From positions 744,001 to 808,000 of the forward strand of contig JAYQNH010000002.1 in the NCBI GenBank assembly GCA_038144195.1: a stretch of DNA of 64,000 bases, read 5' to 3'. This document shows positions 54,391 to 63,498 of this stretch, in pieces. Under the pieces are notes generated by a model. It had not been told where the DNA came from and did not search any database. It saw nothing but the letters and a program-made list of their open reading frames with translations. The number at the start of each line of letters is the position of its first letter. Positions within the stretch are counted from its first letter, which is position 1. The stretch is from VMDJ01 sp038144195 (GTDB taxonomy: Bacteria > Pseudomonadota > Gammaproteobacteria > Chromatiales > Chromatiaceae). Made by a program: the position numbers and the translations under genes.

Positions 54391-56277
54391 ATGTTTCACG
54401 CAGATCATTATGCAGTCATTGTTGTAGGCGGAGGTCATGCCGGTACCGAGGCGGCCTTGGCATCTGCGCGCATGGGTCAAAAAACCTTACTGCTCTCTCA
54501 CAACATCGACACCTTAGGCGCGATGAGCTGTAACCCTGCGATTGGCGGTATTGGTAAGGGGCACTTGGTCCGTGAAGTAGATGCGCTAGGCGGCTTGATG
54601 GCGAAAGCCGCAGACTGCGGCGGTATTCAATTCCGCACCTTAAATTCGCGCAAAGGACCTGCGGTTCGCGCGACACGTGCGCAAGCGGATCGTGCTTTAT
54701 ATAAAGCCGCTGTCCGTGCTGCACTGGAAGAACAAGAAAATCTTGATCTGTTTCAACAAGCCGTTGATGACCTGATTGTTGAAAATGGTCGCGCTGTTGG
54801 CGTGACCACGCAGATGGGTTTGAAGTTTAGAGCAGACACCGTGGTGCTGACCGTCGGTACCTTTTTAGGTGGTCGAATTCATATTGGCTTAGAAAATTAT
54901 CAAGGCGGCAGAGCAGGGGATCCACCGGCAAATGCGTTGTCGCAGCGCCTACGTGAACAGCCTTTTACGGTAGAAAGATTAAAAACCGGCACACCGCCAC
55001 GTATTGATAAGCGCTCGGTTAACTTCAGTGTGTTGGAAGAGCAGCCAGGCGATAACCCAGAGCCGGTATTCTCGTTCATGGCAGATCGCAGTTGGCACCC
55101 ACAACAAATCCCGTGTCACATCACTCGAACCAATCAACAGACGCACGACATCATTCACGGTGGAATGGATCGCTCGCCAATGTATACCGGCGTAATTGAA
55201 GGCGTGGGTCCAAGATACTGTCCGTCAATTGAAGACAAGGTCGTGCGTTTTGCTGATAAAGAGTCGCATCAAATCTTTATCGAGCCAGAAAGCCTAACTA
55301 GCAATGAGCTATATCCAAATGGTATTTCAACGTCATTGCCATTTGATGTGCAATGGGAGCTGGTGCGCTCGATGAAAGGTTTTGAGCAAGCCCGCATTAC
55401 TCGCCCTGGCTATGCTATTGAATATGACTTTTTTGATCCGCGTGAGCTGAAGTCCTCATTAGAAACGAAACATATTGAAGCCTTGTTCTTCGCGGGACAA
55501 ATCAACGGTACGACCGGTTATGAAGAAGCGGCAGCACAAGGTTTGTTGGCCGGTACAAACGCGGCACTTAAAGCACAAAACAAAGAGGCGTGGTGTCCAC
55601 GTCGTGATGAAGCGTATTTAGGCGTGTTGGTTGATGACTTGATTACGCGTGGTACGCAAGAGCCATATCGAATGTTCACAAGTCGCGCTGAATATCGCTT
55701 GATGCTACGAGAAGATAACGCTGATCTACGTTTAACTGAAAAAGGCCGAGAGCTAGGTTTGGTTGACGATCAACAATGGCAGTTCTTTGAAGAGAAGCGT
55801 GAAGCGATTGCTAAAGAACAGCAGCGCCTTAAAGAAACGTTTGTGCGACCAAATGATTTAAGTGTTGAGCAAGCGCATGAATTACTCGGTGATGAGCTAC
55901 GTAAAGAAACCCGCGCTATTGAATTAATCGCGCGACCAAAAAGTGATTACGCGAAAGTGACCTCACTTGCGGTTGTCGGCCCAATGCACAGTGAAGAGCC
56001 TTGGGCAGAGCAAGTGCGTGAACAAGTTGAAATACAAGCTAAGTACTCTGGTTACATCAACCGTCAAGTGGCAGAAGTTGAGAAGTCAAAAACCGCAGAG
56101 TCAGTTTCGTTACCAGAGGATATTGATTACGCCTTAGTAAAAGGCTTATCCGCTGAGCTGACAGAAAAGTTAGCGCGCTTACGTCCACAAACAATAGGTC
56201 AAGCTGGCCGTATCCCTGGTATTACGCCAGCGGCTTTATCACTGTTACTCATACATCTAAAAAAACGATCTGCATAA
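54391..56277 (+). CDS. mnmG: tRNA uridine-5-carboxymethylaminomethyl modification enzyme MnmG (GidA)
   Basis: FAD-dependent partner of MnmE. 628 residues. FAD-binding GGGHAGTEAALASARMG, the GidA signatures MSCNPAIGGIGKGHLVREVDALGG and GPRYCPSIEDKVVRFADK, and QINGTTGYEEAAAQGLLAG. Starts 59 bp after murI. Confidence 0.98.
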   Translation: MFHADHYAVIVVGGGHAGTEAALASARMGQKTLLLSHNIDTLGAMSCNPAIGGIGKGHLVREVDALGGLMAKAADCGGIQFRTLNSRKGPAVRATRAQADRALYKAAVRAALEEQENLDLFQQAVDDLIVENGRAVGVTTQMGLKFRADTVVLTVGTFLGGRIHIGLENYQGGRAGDPPANALSQRLREQPFTVERLKTGTPPRIDKRSVNFSVLEEQPGDNPEPVFSFMADRSWHPQQIPCHITRTNQQTHDIIHGGMDRSPMYTGVIEGVGPRYCPSIEDKVVRFADKESHQIFIEPESLTSNELYPNGISTSLPFDVQWELVRSMKGFEQARITRPGYAIEYDFFDPRELKSSLETKHIEALFFAGQINGTTGYEEAAAQGLLAGTNAALKAQNKEAWCPRRDEAYLGVLVDDLITRGTQEPYRMFTSRAEYRLMLREDNADLRLTEKGRELGLVDDQQWQFFEEKREAIAKEQQRLKETFVRPNDLSVEQAHELLGDELRKETRAIELIARPKSDYAKVTSLAVVGPMHSEEPWAEQVREQVEIQAKYSGYINRQVAEVEKSKTAESVSLPEDIDYALVKGLSAELTEKLARLRPQTIGQAGRIPGITPAALSLLLIHLKKRSA

Positions 56278-56289
56278 ACGAGAAGACCC

Positions 56290-57057
56290 GTGCTTATTCT
56301 TATCTCACCGGCAAAGAAACTGGATTACGACACACCTGTAGCAAGCAAGCTAAGTACTAAACCTGAGTTTTTGAAAGACTCACAAGTATTGATTGATCGC
56401 CTACGTCAGTTTTCTTCAATGGATCTTGCAGAGCTAATGAAGCTCAGTATGAATTTGGCAGAACTTAACTTTGATCGTTATGCCGAGTGGACGCCAAAGA
56501 TTACAAAGAAAAATGCAAAGCAAGCGCTACTCGCCTTTAAAGGTGATGTTTATGCTGGTATGGATGCCGAAAGTTTTTCAGAAGACGATTTGGCCTACGC
56601 ACAAGAACATCTACGTATTCTGTCAGGCTTATATGGCTTGCTTAAGCCGATGGATTTAATGATGGCGTACCGCTTAGAGATGGGCACATCACTAGAAAAT
56701 TCGCGCGGTAAAAACTTGTATGAGTTTTGGGATACCACCATCACCCAAGCGATCAATAAACAATTAAAAGCGCAAGGCGATGATGTTGTTATTAACCTGG
56801 CATCGAATGAATACTTTAAATCCGTTAAGCCAAAGCTTGTCGAAGGTCGCATCATCACGCCGCAATTCAAAGAACGTAAAGATGGCCAATTTAAAATGAT
56901 TGGTATCTACGCGAAAAAAGCGCGTGGTTTATTGAGCCGTTATATTTTGTTGAATCGTTTACAAGATCCAGAAGCGATCAAGAAGTTTGATGTTGATGGC
57001 TATGCGTTTAATAAATCACAAAGCAAAGGCGACACCTGGGTGTTTACCCGCGGCTAA
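56290..57057 (+). CDS. yaaA: Peroxide stress protein YaaA
   Basis: 255-residue YaaA/DUF328 family member: ISPAKKLDYDTPV at the start, GLYGLLKPMDLMMAYRLEMGT, NLASNEYFKSV and YAKKARGLLSRYI. In E. coli it limits free iron and protects against H2O2; it has a DNA-binding fold. GTG start 12 bp after mnmG. Converges on the MFS gene with 14 bp overlap. Confidence 0.95.
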   Translation: MLILISPAKKLDYDTPVASKLSTKPEFLKDSQVLIDRLRQFSSMDLAELMKLSMNLAELNFDRYAEWTPKITKKNAKQALLAFKGDVYAGMDAESFSEDDLAYAQEHLRILSGLYGLLKPMDLMMAYRLEMGTSLENSRGKNLYEFWDTTITQAINKQLKAQGDDVVINLASNEYFKSVKPKLVEGRIITPQFKERKDGQFKMIGIYAKKARGLLSRYILLNRLQDPEAIKKFDVDGYAFNKSQSKGDTWVFTRG

Positions 57058-58202
57058 GCGCTTCTAATTGATTCAGCGACCCCGGTATACATTGAGCAAG
57101 TAGCAGCGATATAAACGCCATGCCTGCGCCGATATAAAAAACGATGGCGGGCGAGTCGATCCAAATAAAACCAAACGCCGCAGGAATGATCACGGCAGCA
57201 ATATGATTAATCGTGAATGACACGCCGGCAGTCGATGCTATGTCTTGTGGGTCAGCAATACGCTTAAAGTAGCTTTCAATACTGATCGCCAAAGAGAATA
57301 AGATGTGATCGATGATGAATAAAGTAGCTGCCATCGCTGCGTTATCCACTAAGGCATAGCAGATAAAGATCACGATCAAACCAAGGTACTCAAGCGTCAG
57401 CGCTTTATGTTCACCCCATTTAGCAATCAGTTTGCCTATTCGAGGCGCTGCCCAAGAGTTAATGATGTGATTCACTAAAAAGAGCAGAGCGATATCCGCT
57501 GCACTAAAGCCAAATTTTTCCACCATCAAGAAGCTAGCGAACACAATAAAGATTTGTCGACGAGCACCACTCATGAATACGAGCGCGTAATACAAAGAAT
57601 ACGCCGGACGCAGAATTAGTTTTTTATGTTGCGGAATCGCATGGGTAAACGATGGGAAATAACGCCATGCCCACAGCACTAAAACGATAGCGCCAATACC
57701 GGTGATGGCATAGATATAAACATAATCAATCGCAAGCCATTCAATGGCGAGCCATATACCAAGAAACACAGCGATCGATGCATAAGATCGTGCGGCAGAG
57801 AGATGACCTAACACAACGGGAACGCGCTCTTTATCAATCCACTGCAGTGCTAACGATTTTTGTACCGTGTAGTAATAATGAAAGCCCACCGACATGATCA
57901 CTGTGGTGACATACAGGCCAAGGTTGCTTGGAAAGAAGCCAGTTAACGCGACACCTATGCCTAAGATTGCAATCGAGAGTAGCGCAAAAGTTTGTTCGCG
58001 AAAGATCAATAAAAAGGAAAACCGTGGTGAAGGCTAGAAATCCGGGCACTTCACGCAGGCTTTGTAGAAAGCCCATCTCGATCCCACTAAAGCCTGCTTG
58101 CTCGATAGCAAAGTTATTAATCAGCGTATGCCAACACGCAAAGCCAAATGCGGCAGCGAAGCTCATTAACCATAAAAGCTGTTCGGGTGATTTTGATTTC
58201 AT
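57044..58202 (-). CDS. MFS transporter, apparent frameshift
   Basis: About 386 residues with 10-12 predicted helices of the MFS_1-like type. N-terminal MKSKSPEQLLWLMSFAAAFG and LREVPGFLAFTTVF join the rest (LLIFREQTFALLSIAIL) once one extra base is removed from the A run at 58011-58015. The first conserved loop and the central hydrophilic loop are seen. Substrate is unknown. Divergent from rsmG. Confidence 0.85.
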
Positions 58203-58270
58203 CGCGGCAGCTTAAAGCTGAATGGCAAAAATGCATAGCAAAGCCTGAAAGGCGCCGCGATAATACCGGT

Positions 58271-58918
58271 ATGAAATATGGACACAAACGTAACGAAGCG
58301 ATCGCTCAATGGCCCCCGCAGTTAGCAGAAGGGTTGGCTCAAATGGGACTCGTGATACCCGCTGAGCAACAAGCGTTTTTACTTGAGTACCTTGCGTTGG
58401 TCGATAAGTGGAACAAGGTCTATAACCTCACTGCCGTGCGCAACCCTGAAGAGATGGTCTCGCGTCAGTTGTTAGATAGCTTGTCGATAGCACCTTTCAT
58501 TAAAGGCCCTGGCTTACTGGATGTTGGGTGTGGCGCTGGCCTGCCAGGCATTCCACTAGCGATTGTGAATCCCGAACTGCACGTCACATTGATCGATTCA
58601 AACGGTAAAAAGACACGCTTTGTGCAACAAGCGATCGCAGAGTTAAAGCTGCTCAACGCCAACGTTATTCAGGGTCGCGTGGAAGATCTTACTCAAGTTG
58701 AACAATTTGACACCATTACCTCGCGTGCCTTTGCTGATCTGCATTTGATGATCCTCCTTACCGAACATTTGCTTAAACCGAATGGTCAGTGGGCGGCGAT
58801 GAAGTCTGGCATTGATGAGCTCGATGAAAGTCAGCTGCCAGAAGGTAAGCAAGTTGCGGTACATGAGCTACACGTGCCGGGCGAAAATGCTGCGCGTCGT
58901 TTGTTGGTGATTACGTAG
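58271..58918 (+). CDS. rsmG: 16S rRNA (guanine-527-N7)-methyltransferase RsmG (GidB)
   Basis: 215 residues; SAM-dependent methylation of 16S G527. DKWNKVYNLTAVRNPEEMV, LLDVGCGAGLPGIPLAI and TITSRAFADL are diagnostic. The start at 58271 (MKYGHKRNEAI) is preferred; an in-frame start at 58148 would overlap the MFS gene. Next to parAB, as in many bacteria. Confidence 0.94.
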   Translation: MKYGHKRNEAIAQWPPQLAEGLAQMGLVIPAEQQAFLLEYLALVDKWNKVYNLTAVRNPEEMVSRQLLDSLSIAPFIKGPGLLDVGCGAGLPGIPLAIVNPELHVTLIDSNGKKTRFVQQAIAELKLLNANVIQGRVEDLTQVEQFDTITSRAFADLHLMILLTEHLLKPNGQWAAMKSGIDELDESQLPEGKQVAVHELHVPGENAARRLLVIT

Positions 58919-58999
58919 TCGTTGTCCTGAGCGAGTGCGCGCCGCTATTATGTGCAGCCAAATTGATTTGCTGACCTCAGCACACCACTAGAGACACCA

Positions 59000-59762
59000 A
59001 TGGCCCGAGTTATTTGCGTTGCTAACCAAAAAAGGCGGTGTGGGTAAAACCACAACCACGGTCAATACCGTGGCAGCGCTAGCGCTGATGAAAAAGCGTG
59101 TGTTGTTGGTTGATCTTGATCCGCAAGGTAATGCGACCATGGGATGCGGTGTCGATAAACACGATATCGAGCTGTCATCGCTTGAGGTTTTGCTCGGTGA
59201 AGCCAGTGTTGCTGAGGTGAAAAAGCCAGCGGTGGAAAATTTGTTTGATGTGCTCCCGGCGAACGGTGATCTCACCGCCGCAGAGGTTGAGCTCATCGAC
59301 ATGGAAAATCGCGAGCAACAGTTAAAGAAAGCACTCGCGGTTGTGGCGAATGATTACGACTACATCTTTATTGATTGTCCGCCATCTTTAAACATGCTCA
59401 CCTTGAATGCGTTAGTGGCTGCGGATGGCGTGTTGATTCCGATTCAAACCGAGTATTACGCGCTAGAAGGCTTGTCTTCATTGCTTGTGACGATTGAGCA
59501 AATCAAGGCACATGCAAATCCAGAGCTGACAATTGATGGCATTGTGAGAACTATGCATGACCCACGTAACAATCTTGCGACGGATGTCTCGGCGCAGTTG
59601 ATCGAGCATTTTGGTGATCGTGTCTTCCGAACCATCATCCCGCGCAATGTGCGTGTTGCCGAATCGCCAAGTCATGGTTTGCCAGTGATGATGTATGATA
59701 AATCTTCACGAGGCGCGAGCAGTTACATGGCGCTAGCGAGCGAGTTATCTCGCCTTCATTAA
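59000..59762 (+). CDS. parA: Chromosome partitioning ATPase ParA (Soj), apparent frameshift
   Basis: Deviant Walker A ATPase for origin segregation, about 254 residues. Reads MARVICVANQKGGVGKTTTT after removing one extra A from the run of six at 59028-59033; as given, the frame stops after a few codons. Further motifs: VLLVDLDPQGNAT and DYIFIDCPPSLNMLTLNAL. The ATG at 59000 gives the standard N-terminus. parB follows 18 bp later. Confidence 0.95.
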
Positions 59763-59780
59763 GGTTCAAAGCAGAAATAC

Positions 59781-60692
59781 ATGGCTAAGAAACGCGGATT
59801 GGCGCGCGGTTTAGACGCGCTTTTAGGTGGTGGTAAACCCAATAAAGCAGAGTCAGCTGAAGCTACATCAGCGGGCGAATCATCTGTTGCGCCAAGCTCA
59901 GCTCAAGCCGATAAAGGCCAAAGCGCACTGCCAGTCGAGTATCTACAGCGCGGTCGTTATCAGCCACGCCGACATTTCGATGAAAATAAGCTGCAAGAAT
60001 TAGCCGATTCGATCAAAGCGCAGGGCATGGTTCAGCCTATTGTCGTGCGTTCGATTGGTAACAAGAACTACGAAATTATTGCCGGTGAACGCCGTTGGCG
60101 TGCAGCTCAGCTTGCTGGGCTTGCCGAAGTCCCTGTTTTTATTAGAGAAGTTGACGATCAAACCGCCATGGCGATGGCCTTGATCGAGAATATTCAGCGT
60201 GACGATCTCAATCCTTTAGAAGAAGCGGTCGCATTGCATCGCTTACTCGATGAATTTGGTCTAACCCATCAAGAAATTGCCAATGCTGTGGGTAAGTCAC
60301 GTACCACCGTCACCAATTTAATGCGTTTGCTCGAATTGGCGCCTGAAGTGAAAGCCTTGGTTGATGAGCGCAAGCTGGATATGGGCCATGCGCGTGCCTT
60401 GTTGGCGCTGAAAGCCGCCGATCAGCGAACAGCGGCTAATGAGGTGGTGAAGAAAGGGTTGTCGGTTCGTGCCACCGAGGCTCTGGTCAAGGCGTTATTG
60501 AGCCCCAAGCCAGCATCGAGCAAAAAAGCAGAGTCTGGTTACGACAGTGATACCCGTCGCTTATTAGATGATCTGACCGATCGCTTGGGCGCGAAGGTCG
60601 ATTTGAAACAATCCGGCAAGGGAAAGGGCACTTTGCAGATTAGTTTCAATAGCTTGGACGAGCTTGAAGGGATCCTAGAGCACATCAAATAG
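59781..60692 (+). CDS. parB: Chromosome partitioning protein ParB (Spo0J)
   Basis: CTP-dependent parS-binding clamp, 303 residues. N-terminal KKRGLARGLDALLGGG, ParB/Srx CTPase motif GERRWRAAQLAGL, ENIQRDDLNPLEEA, HTH (THQEIANAVGKSRTTVTNLMRLLEL) and C-terminal dimer domain. Cognate parS candidates are in recF. Followed by an inverted repeat GAGCGC...GCGCTC about 40 bp on. Confidence 0.96.
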   Translation: MAKKRGLARGLDALLGGGKPNKAESAEATSAGESSVAPSSAQADKGQSALPVEYLQRGRYQPRRHFDENKLQELADSIKAQGMVQPIVVRSIGNKNYEIIAGERRWRAAQLAGLAEVPVFIREVDDQTAMAMALIENIQRDDLNPLEEAVALHRLLDEFGLTHQEIANAVGKSRTTVTNLMRLLELAPEVKALVDERKLDMGHARALLALKAADQRTAANEVVKKGLSVRATEALVKALLSPKPASSKKAESGYDSDTRRLLDDLTDRLGAKVDLKQSGKGKGTLQISFNSLDELEGILEHIK

Positions 60693-60789
60693 CGTCTCAA
60701 TTTAGTCAACATCTTGGCATCGAAAAGAGCGCATTAGATTTCCATAATGTTTGGGCGCTCTTATATTGAATTTTTTATGCGCTCATAGT

Positions 60790-60818
60790 TTGACCTTAGT
60801 CAGGCATCTCCCTATACT
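60790..60818 (+). promoter_or_regulatory. Sigma-70 promoter of the atp operon
   Basis: TTGACC (60790-60795) and TATACT (60813-60818) with exactly 17 bp spacing, about 35 bp upstream of the atpI start. Confidence 0.75.
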
Positions 60819-60854
60819 GCCCCCGCTTTTTGGCCATGACCGTAGTTGAACGTT

Positions 60855-61223
60855 ATGCATAACCTCGATGAACGTCGAGCTAAAAACATCTTATTAGCGC
60901 AAATTTCAGTTGCTGTTATTGTTGCGCTGGTCGCAGCAGTTTTCGATATTCGTTATGCGAGAGATGCCTTTATCGGTGGGCTTGCAACTATCATTGGAAC
61001 CGCTGTTTTTGCGTTTTGGATCTTTGGTCCCTACAGCGCTAAAGAGCCGGGTCAGTTGGTGGCAAGGTTCTATGGTGGTGAAATTTTAAAGATTGTTTCG
61101 ATCGTTATTGTTTTCGCCATCGCGATGAAAAAAATTGATGATTTAGAGCCAGTGGCATTATTTACTGCGTTCTTAATCGTTCAGGTATTACCCCCGCTAC
61201 TGGCGAATCGCATCGCCCGTTGA
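60855..61223 (+). CDS. atpI: ATP synthase subunit I (AtpI)
   Basis: 122-residue membrane protein with four hydrophobic helices (ILLAQISVAVIVALVAAVF, AFIGGLATIIGTAVFAFWIF, ILKIVSIVIVFAIAMKKI and FLIVQVLPPLLANRIA). AtpI assists c-ring assembly. ATG at 60855 is preferred; an in-frame TTG lies 9 bases upstream. First gene of the operon. Confidence 0.85.
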   Translation: MHNLDERRAKNILLAQISVAVIVALVAAVFDIRYARDAFIGGLATIIGTAVFAFWIFGPYSAKEPGQLVARFYGGEILKIVSIVIVFAIAMKKIDDLEPVALFTAFLIVQVLPPLLANRIAR

Positions 61224-61238
61224 GAGTAATAAAGAGAA

Positions 61239-62132
61239 ATGGCTGGTTCAGAAGTTACATCGTCACAATATATCCAACACCATTTGACCAACTGGACTTA
61301 TGGTTTAAACCCTGAGACTGGCGAGTGGGGCTTTGCGCACAGTGCGCAGGAAGCGGCAGCAATGGGCTTCAATGAAATCCACGTTGATTCAATTATGTGG
61401 TCGATTGGCTTGATCGTTATCGCCATGATCTTCTTCCGCGGTGCTGCGAAAAAAGCATCAGCTGAAACACCTACCGGTTTCCAAAACTTCGTTGAGATGA
61501 TCGTTGATTTCGTTGACGACGCTGTACGTGGTTCGTTCACTTCAAAGAACAACATGGTTGCACCATTGGCGTTGACCATTTTTGTCTGGGTCTTCCTGAT
61601 GAACTTGATGGACTTGATCCCAGTGGATTTGGTTCCTTGGATTGCAGGCCAGATCGGTTACTACGCATTTGGCGTTGATCCGCATCATGTTTACATGAAG
61701 ATTGTTCCAAGCACCGACCCTAACGTGACCTTCGCGATGGCGTTTGGTGTGTTCTTCCTCATTCTTTTCTACAGCATCAAGATTAAAGGTGTAGGTGGTT
61801 TCGTTGGTGAATTAACCGGCATGCCTTTCCAAACCAATAACATGCTGTTGAAACCATTTACGACTGTGATCAACTTGGTGCTTGAAGGCGTCAACCTGAT
61901 TGCTAAGCCAATTTCATTGTCACTGCGTTTGTTCGGCAACATGTACGCGGGTGAAATGATCTTCATCTTGATCGCGTTGATGTACAGCGCGGGCTGGGTA
62001 ATGGGTATCTTCGGTGGCACCTTGCAGTTCGTATGGGCTGTATTCCACATCTTGGTTATCACGCTGCAAGCGTTCATCTTTATGACGTTGACCATCGTTT
62101 ACCTGGATATGGCACACGCTGATCATCACTAA
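61239..62132 (+). CDS. atpB: F0F1 ATP synthase subunit a
   Basis: 297 residues; proton-channel subunit with the essential Arg in LSLRLFGNMYAGE and the following glutamine/helix (ITLQAFIFMTLTIVYL). N-terminal SQYIQHHLTNWTYG is usual for gammaproteobacteria. Followed by atpE. Confidence 0.97.
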   Translation: MAGSEVTSSQYIQHHLTNWTYGLNPETGEWGFAHSAQEAAAMGFNEIHVDSIMWSIGLIVIAMIFFRGAAKKASAETPTGFQNFVEMIVDFVDDAVRGSFTSKNNMVAPLALTIFVWVFLMNLMDLIPVDLVPWIAGQIGYYAFGVDPHHVYMKIVPSTDPNVTFAMAFGVFFLILFYSIKIKGVGGFVGELTGMPFQTNNMLLKPFTTVINLVLEGVNLIAKPISLSLRLFGNMYAGEMIFILIALMYSAGWVMGIFGGTLQFVWAVFHILVITLQAFIFMTLTIVYLDMAHADHH

Positions 62133-62177
62133 TTTAAAACTTAACTTTTAACTTCTACCTGAACTAAGGGGAAAATC

Positions 62178-62411
62178 ATGGAAATGGCACAAGCTCTGCT
62201 TATCATCGCAGCTGCAATCATGCTGGGCCTTGGCGCTGTAGGCGCTGCTGTAGGTATCGGTGTTCTCGGTGGTCGCTTCTTGGAAGGCGCTGCGCGTCAA
62301 CCTGAGTTGATCCCAATGCTGCGTACTCAGTTCTTCATCGTCATGGGCTTGACCGACGCGGTACCTATGATCGCTGTAGGTCTGGGCATGTACGTAATGT
62401 TTGCGCTGTAA
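62178..62411 (+). CDS. atpE: F0F1 ATP synthase subunit c
   Basis: 77-residue hairpin with Gly-rich helix 1 (IAAAIMLGLGAVGAAVGIGVLGG), polar loop ARQPELIP and the proton-carrying acidic residue in VMGLTDAVPMIAVGLG, where it is Asp (as in E. coli). Strong Shine-Dalgarno AAGGGG. Confidence 0.97.
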   Translation: MEMAQALLIIAAAIMLGLGAVGAAVGIGVLGGRFLEGAARQPELIPMLRTQFFIVMGLTDAVPMIAVGLGMYVMFAL

Positions 62412-62463
62412 GCGAAACATTAACGAACTTATTTAAACTCACTCGTCCACTCGAGGTATCGGG

Positions 62464-62934
62464 ATGAATATCAACCTGACACTTATCGCACAGCTCGTGT
62501 CCTTTGCTGTATTCGTATGGTTCACCATGCGTTTCGTATGGCCACCGCTGGTTCAAGCGATGGTTGAGCGTAAAGCCAAGATCGCTGATGGTCTGGCAGC
62601 TGCAGAGCGCGGTGCGCATGAGCAGGAATTAGCAGAGAAACGTGCTGCTGAAACTATCGCTCAAGCTAAGCAACAAGCAGCTGAGATCAAAGCGAATGCT
62701 GAAAAGCAGGCGTCAATGATTGTTGAAGAAGCCAAGAACAAGGCCCAGGAAGAGGGTTCTCGTCAATTGGCTGCGGCGCAAGCAGAGATCGAGCAAGAAA
62801 CCAACAAAGCGCGTGAGCAATTGCGTGGCAAAGTTGCTGAACTGGCAGTTGTCGGTGCAGAAAAAATCTTGTGTAAAGAGATCGATGCTAATGCGCACAA
62901 AGACATCGTAGACGCTGTCGCGCAACAGATCTGA
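62464..62934 (+). CDS. atpF: F0F1 ATP synthase subunit b
   Basis: 156-residue peripheral-stalk subunit: N-terminal membrane helix (NLTLIAQLVSFAVFVWFTM) and long charged coiled coil. Only one AtpF copy is present. Shares the tight operon spacing with atpE and atpH. Confidence 0.96.
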   Translation: MNINLTLIAQLVSFAVFVWFTMRFVWPPLVQAMVERKAKIADGLAAAERGAHEQELAEKRAAETIAQAKQQAAEIKANAEKQASMIVEEAKNKAQEEGSRQLAAAQAEIEQETNKAREQLRGKVAELAVVGAEKILCKEIDANAHKDIVDAVAQQI

Positions 62935-62944
62935 GGCAGGCCCT

Positions 62945-63484
62945 ATGGCTGGAGACGCTACAACTATCGCTCGACCTTACGCTGAAGCAGCTTTTCAGCG
63001 CGCGGTTGAAACTAATGCACTTGGTCAATGGGCTGACATGTTTAGCCTTTTGGGTGCTGTTGCTCAAGATGTTGCAATGCAGACTGTGATCAACAATCCA
63101 AAGAAGACCGCTGCACAAAAAGCTGAGTTACTGATGGATATCGGTGGTTCAAGCATGAATGCAGAAGGTAACAACTTGATCAAGTTGCTGGCTGACAATG
63201 GTCGCTTGGCAGTATTGCCAGAGATCGCTGCAGCGTTTGCACAACTTAAAGCAGGTCACGAAGGCACGATCGACGTTGAAGTCGCGACTGCTTTCCCGCT
63301 TTCAGCTGAGCAAGAGCAAACACTAGCAAGTGCACTAAAGAAAAAGCTTGGTCGTGATGTTCGCATTACGAGTACTGAAGATAACAGCTTAATCGGCGGC
63401 TTCCGTCTCCGTGCTGGCGATATGGTTATCGACGGTTCTGTATCAAGCCAAATCAGCCAATTGGCAAACCAATTAGGAATTTAA
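62945..63484 (+). CDS. atpH: F0F1 ATP synthase subunit delta
   Basis: 179 residues; connects the stator to F1. The TIARPYAEAAFQRAVE start and the C-terminal INSLIGGFRLRAGDMVID-type region (here DNSLIGGFRLRAGDMVIDGS) are diagnostic. 10 bp after atpF. Confidence 0.96.
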   Translation: MAGDATTIARPYAEAAFQRAVETNALGQWADMFSLLGAVAQDVAMQTVINNPKKTAAQKAELLMDIGGSSMNAEGNNLIKLLADNGRLAVLPEIAAAFAQLKAGHEGTIDVEVATAFPLSAEQEQTLASALKKKLGRDVRITSTEDNSLIGGFRLRAGDMVIDGSVSSQISQLANQLGI

Positions 63485-63498
63485 CAGGGTAAGCAACC

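Noticed and set aside
54390..54405. TGTTTCACG at the mnmG start as a parS site
   Set aside because: Only the left half of the palindrome matches; the right half (CAGATC) does not.
3419..58202. Genome-reduction pseudogene island
   Set aside because: Disrupted genes are essential or highly conserved, the sequence is intact right up to each lesion on both sides, and substitutions do not accumulate. Read error is simpler.
57928..58215. Plus-strand frame opposite the MFS gene
   Set aside because: Antisense shadow of a membrane protein; no Shine-Dalgarno or family pattern.
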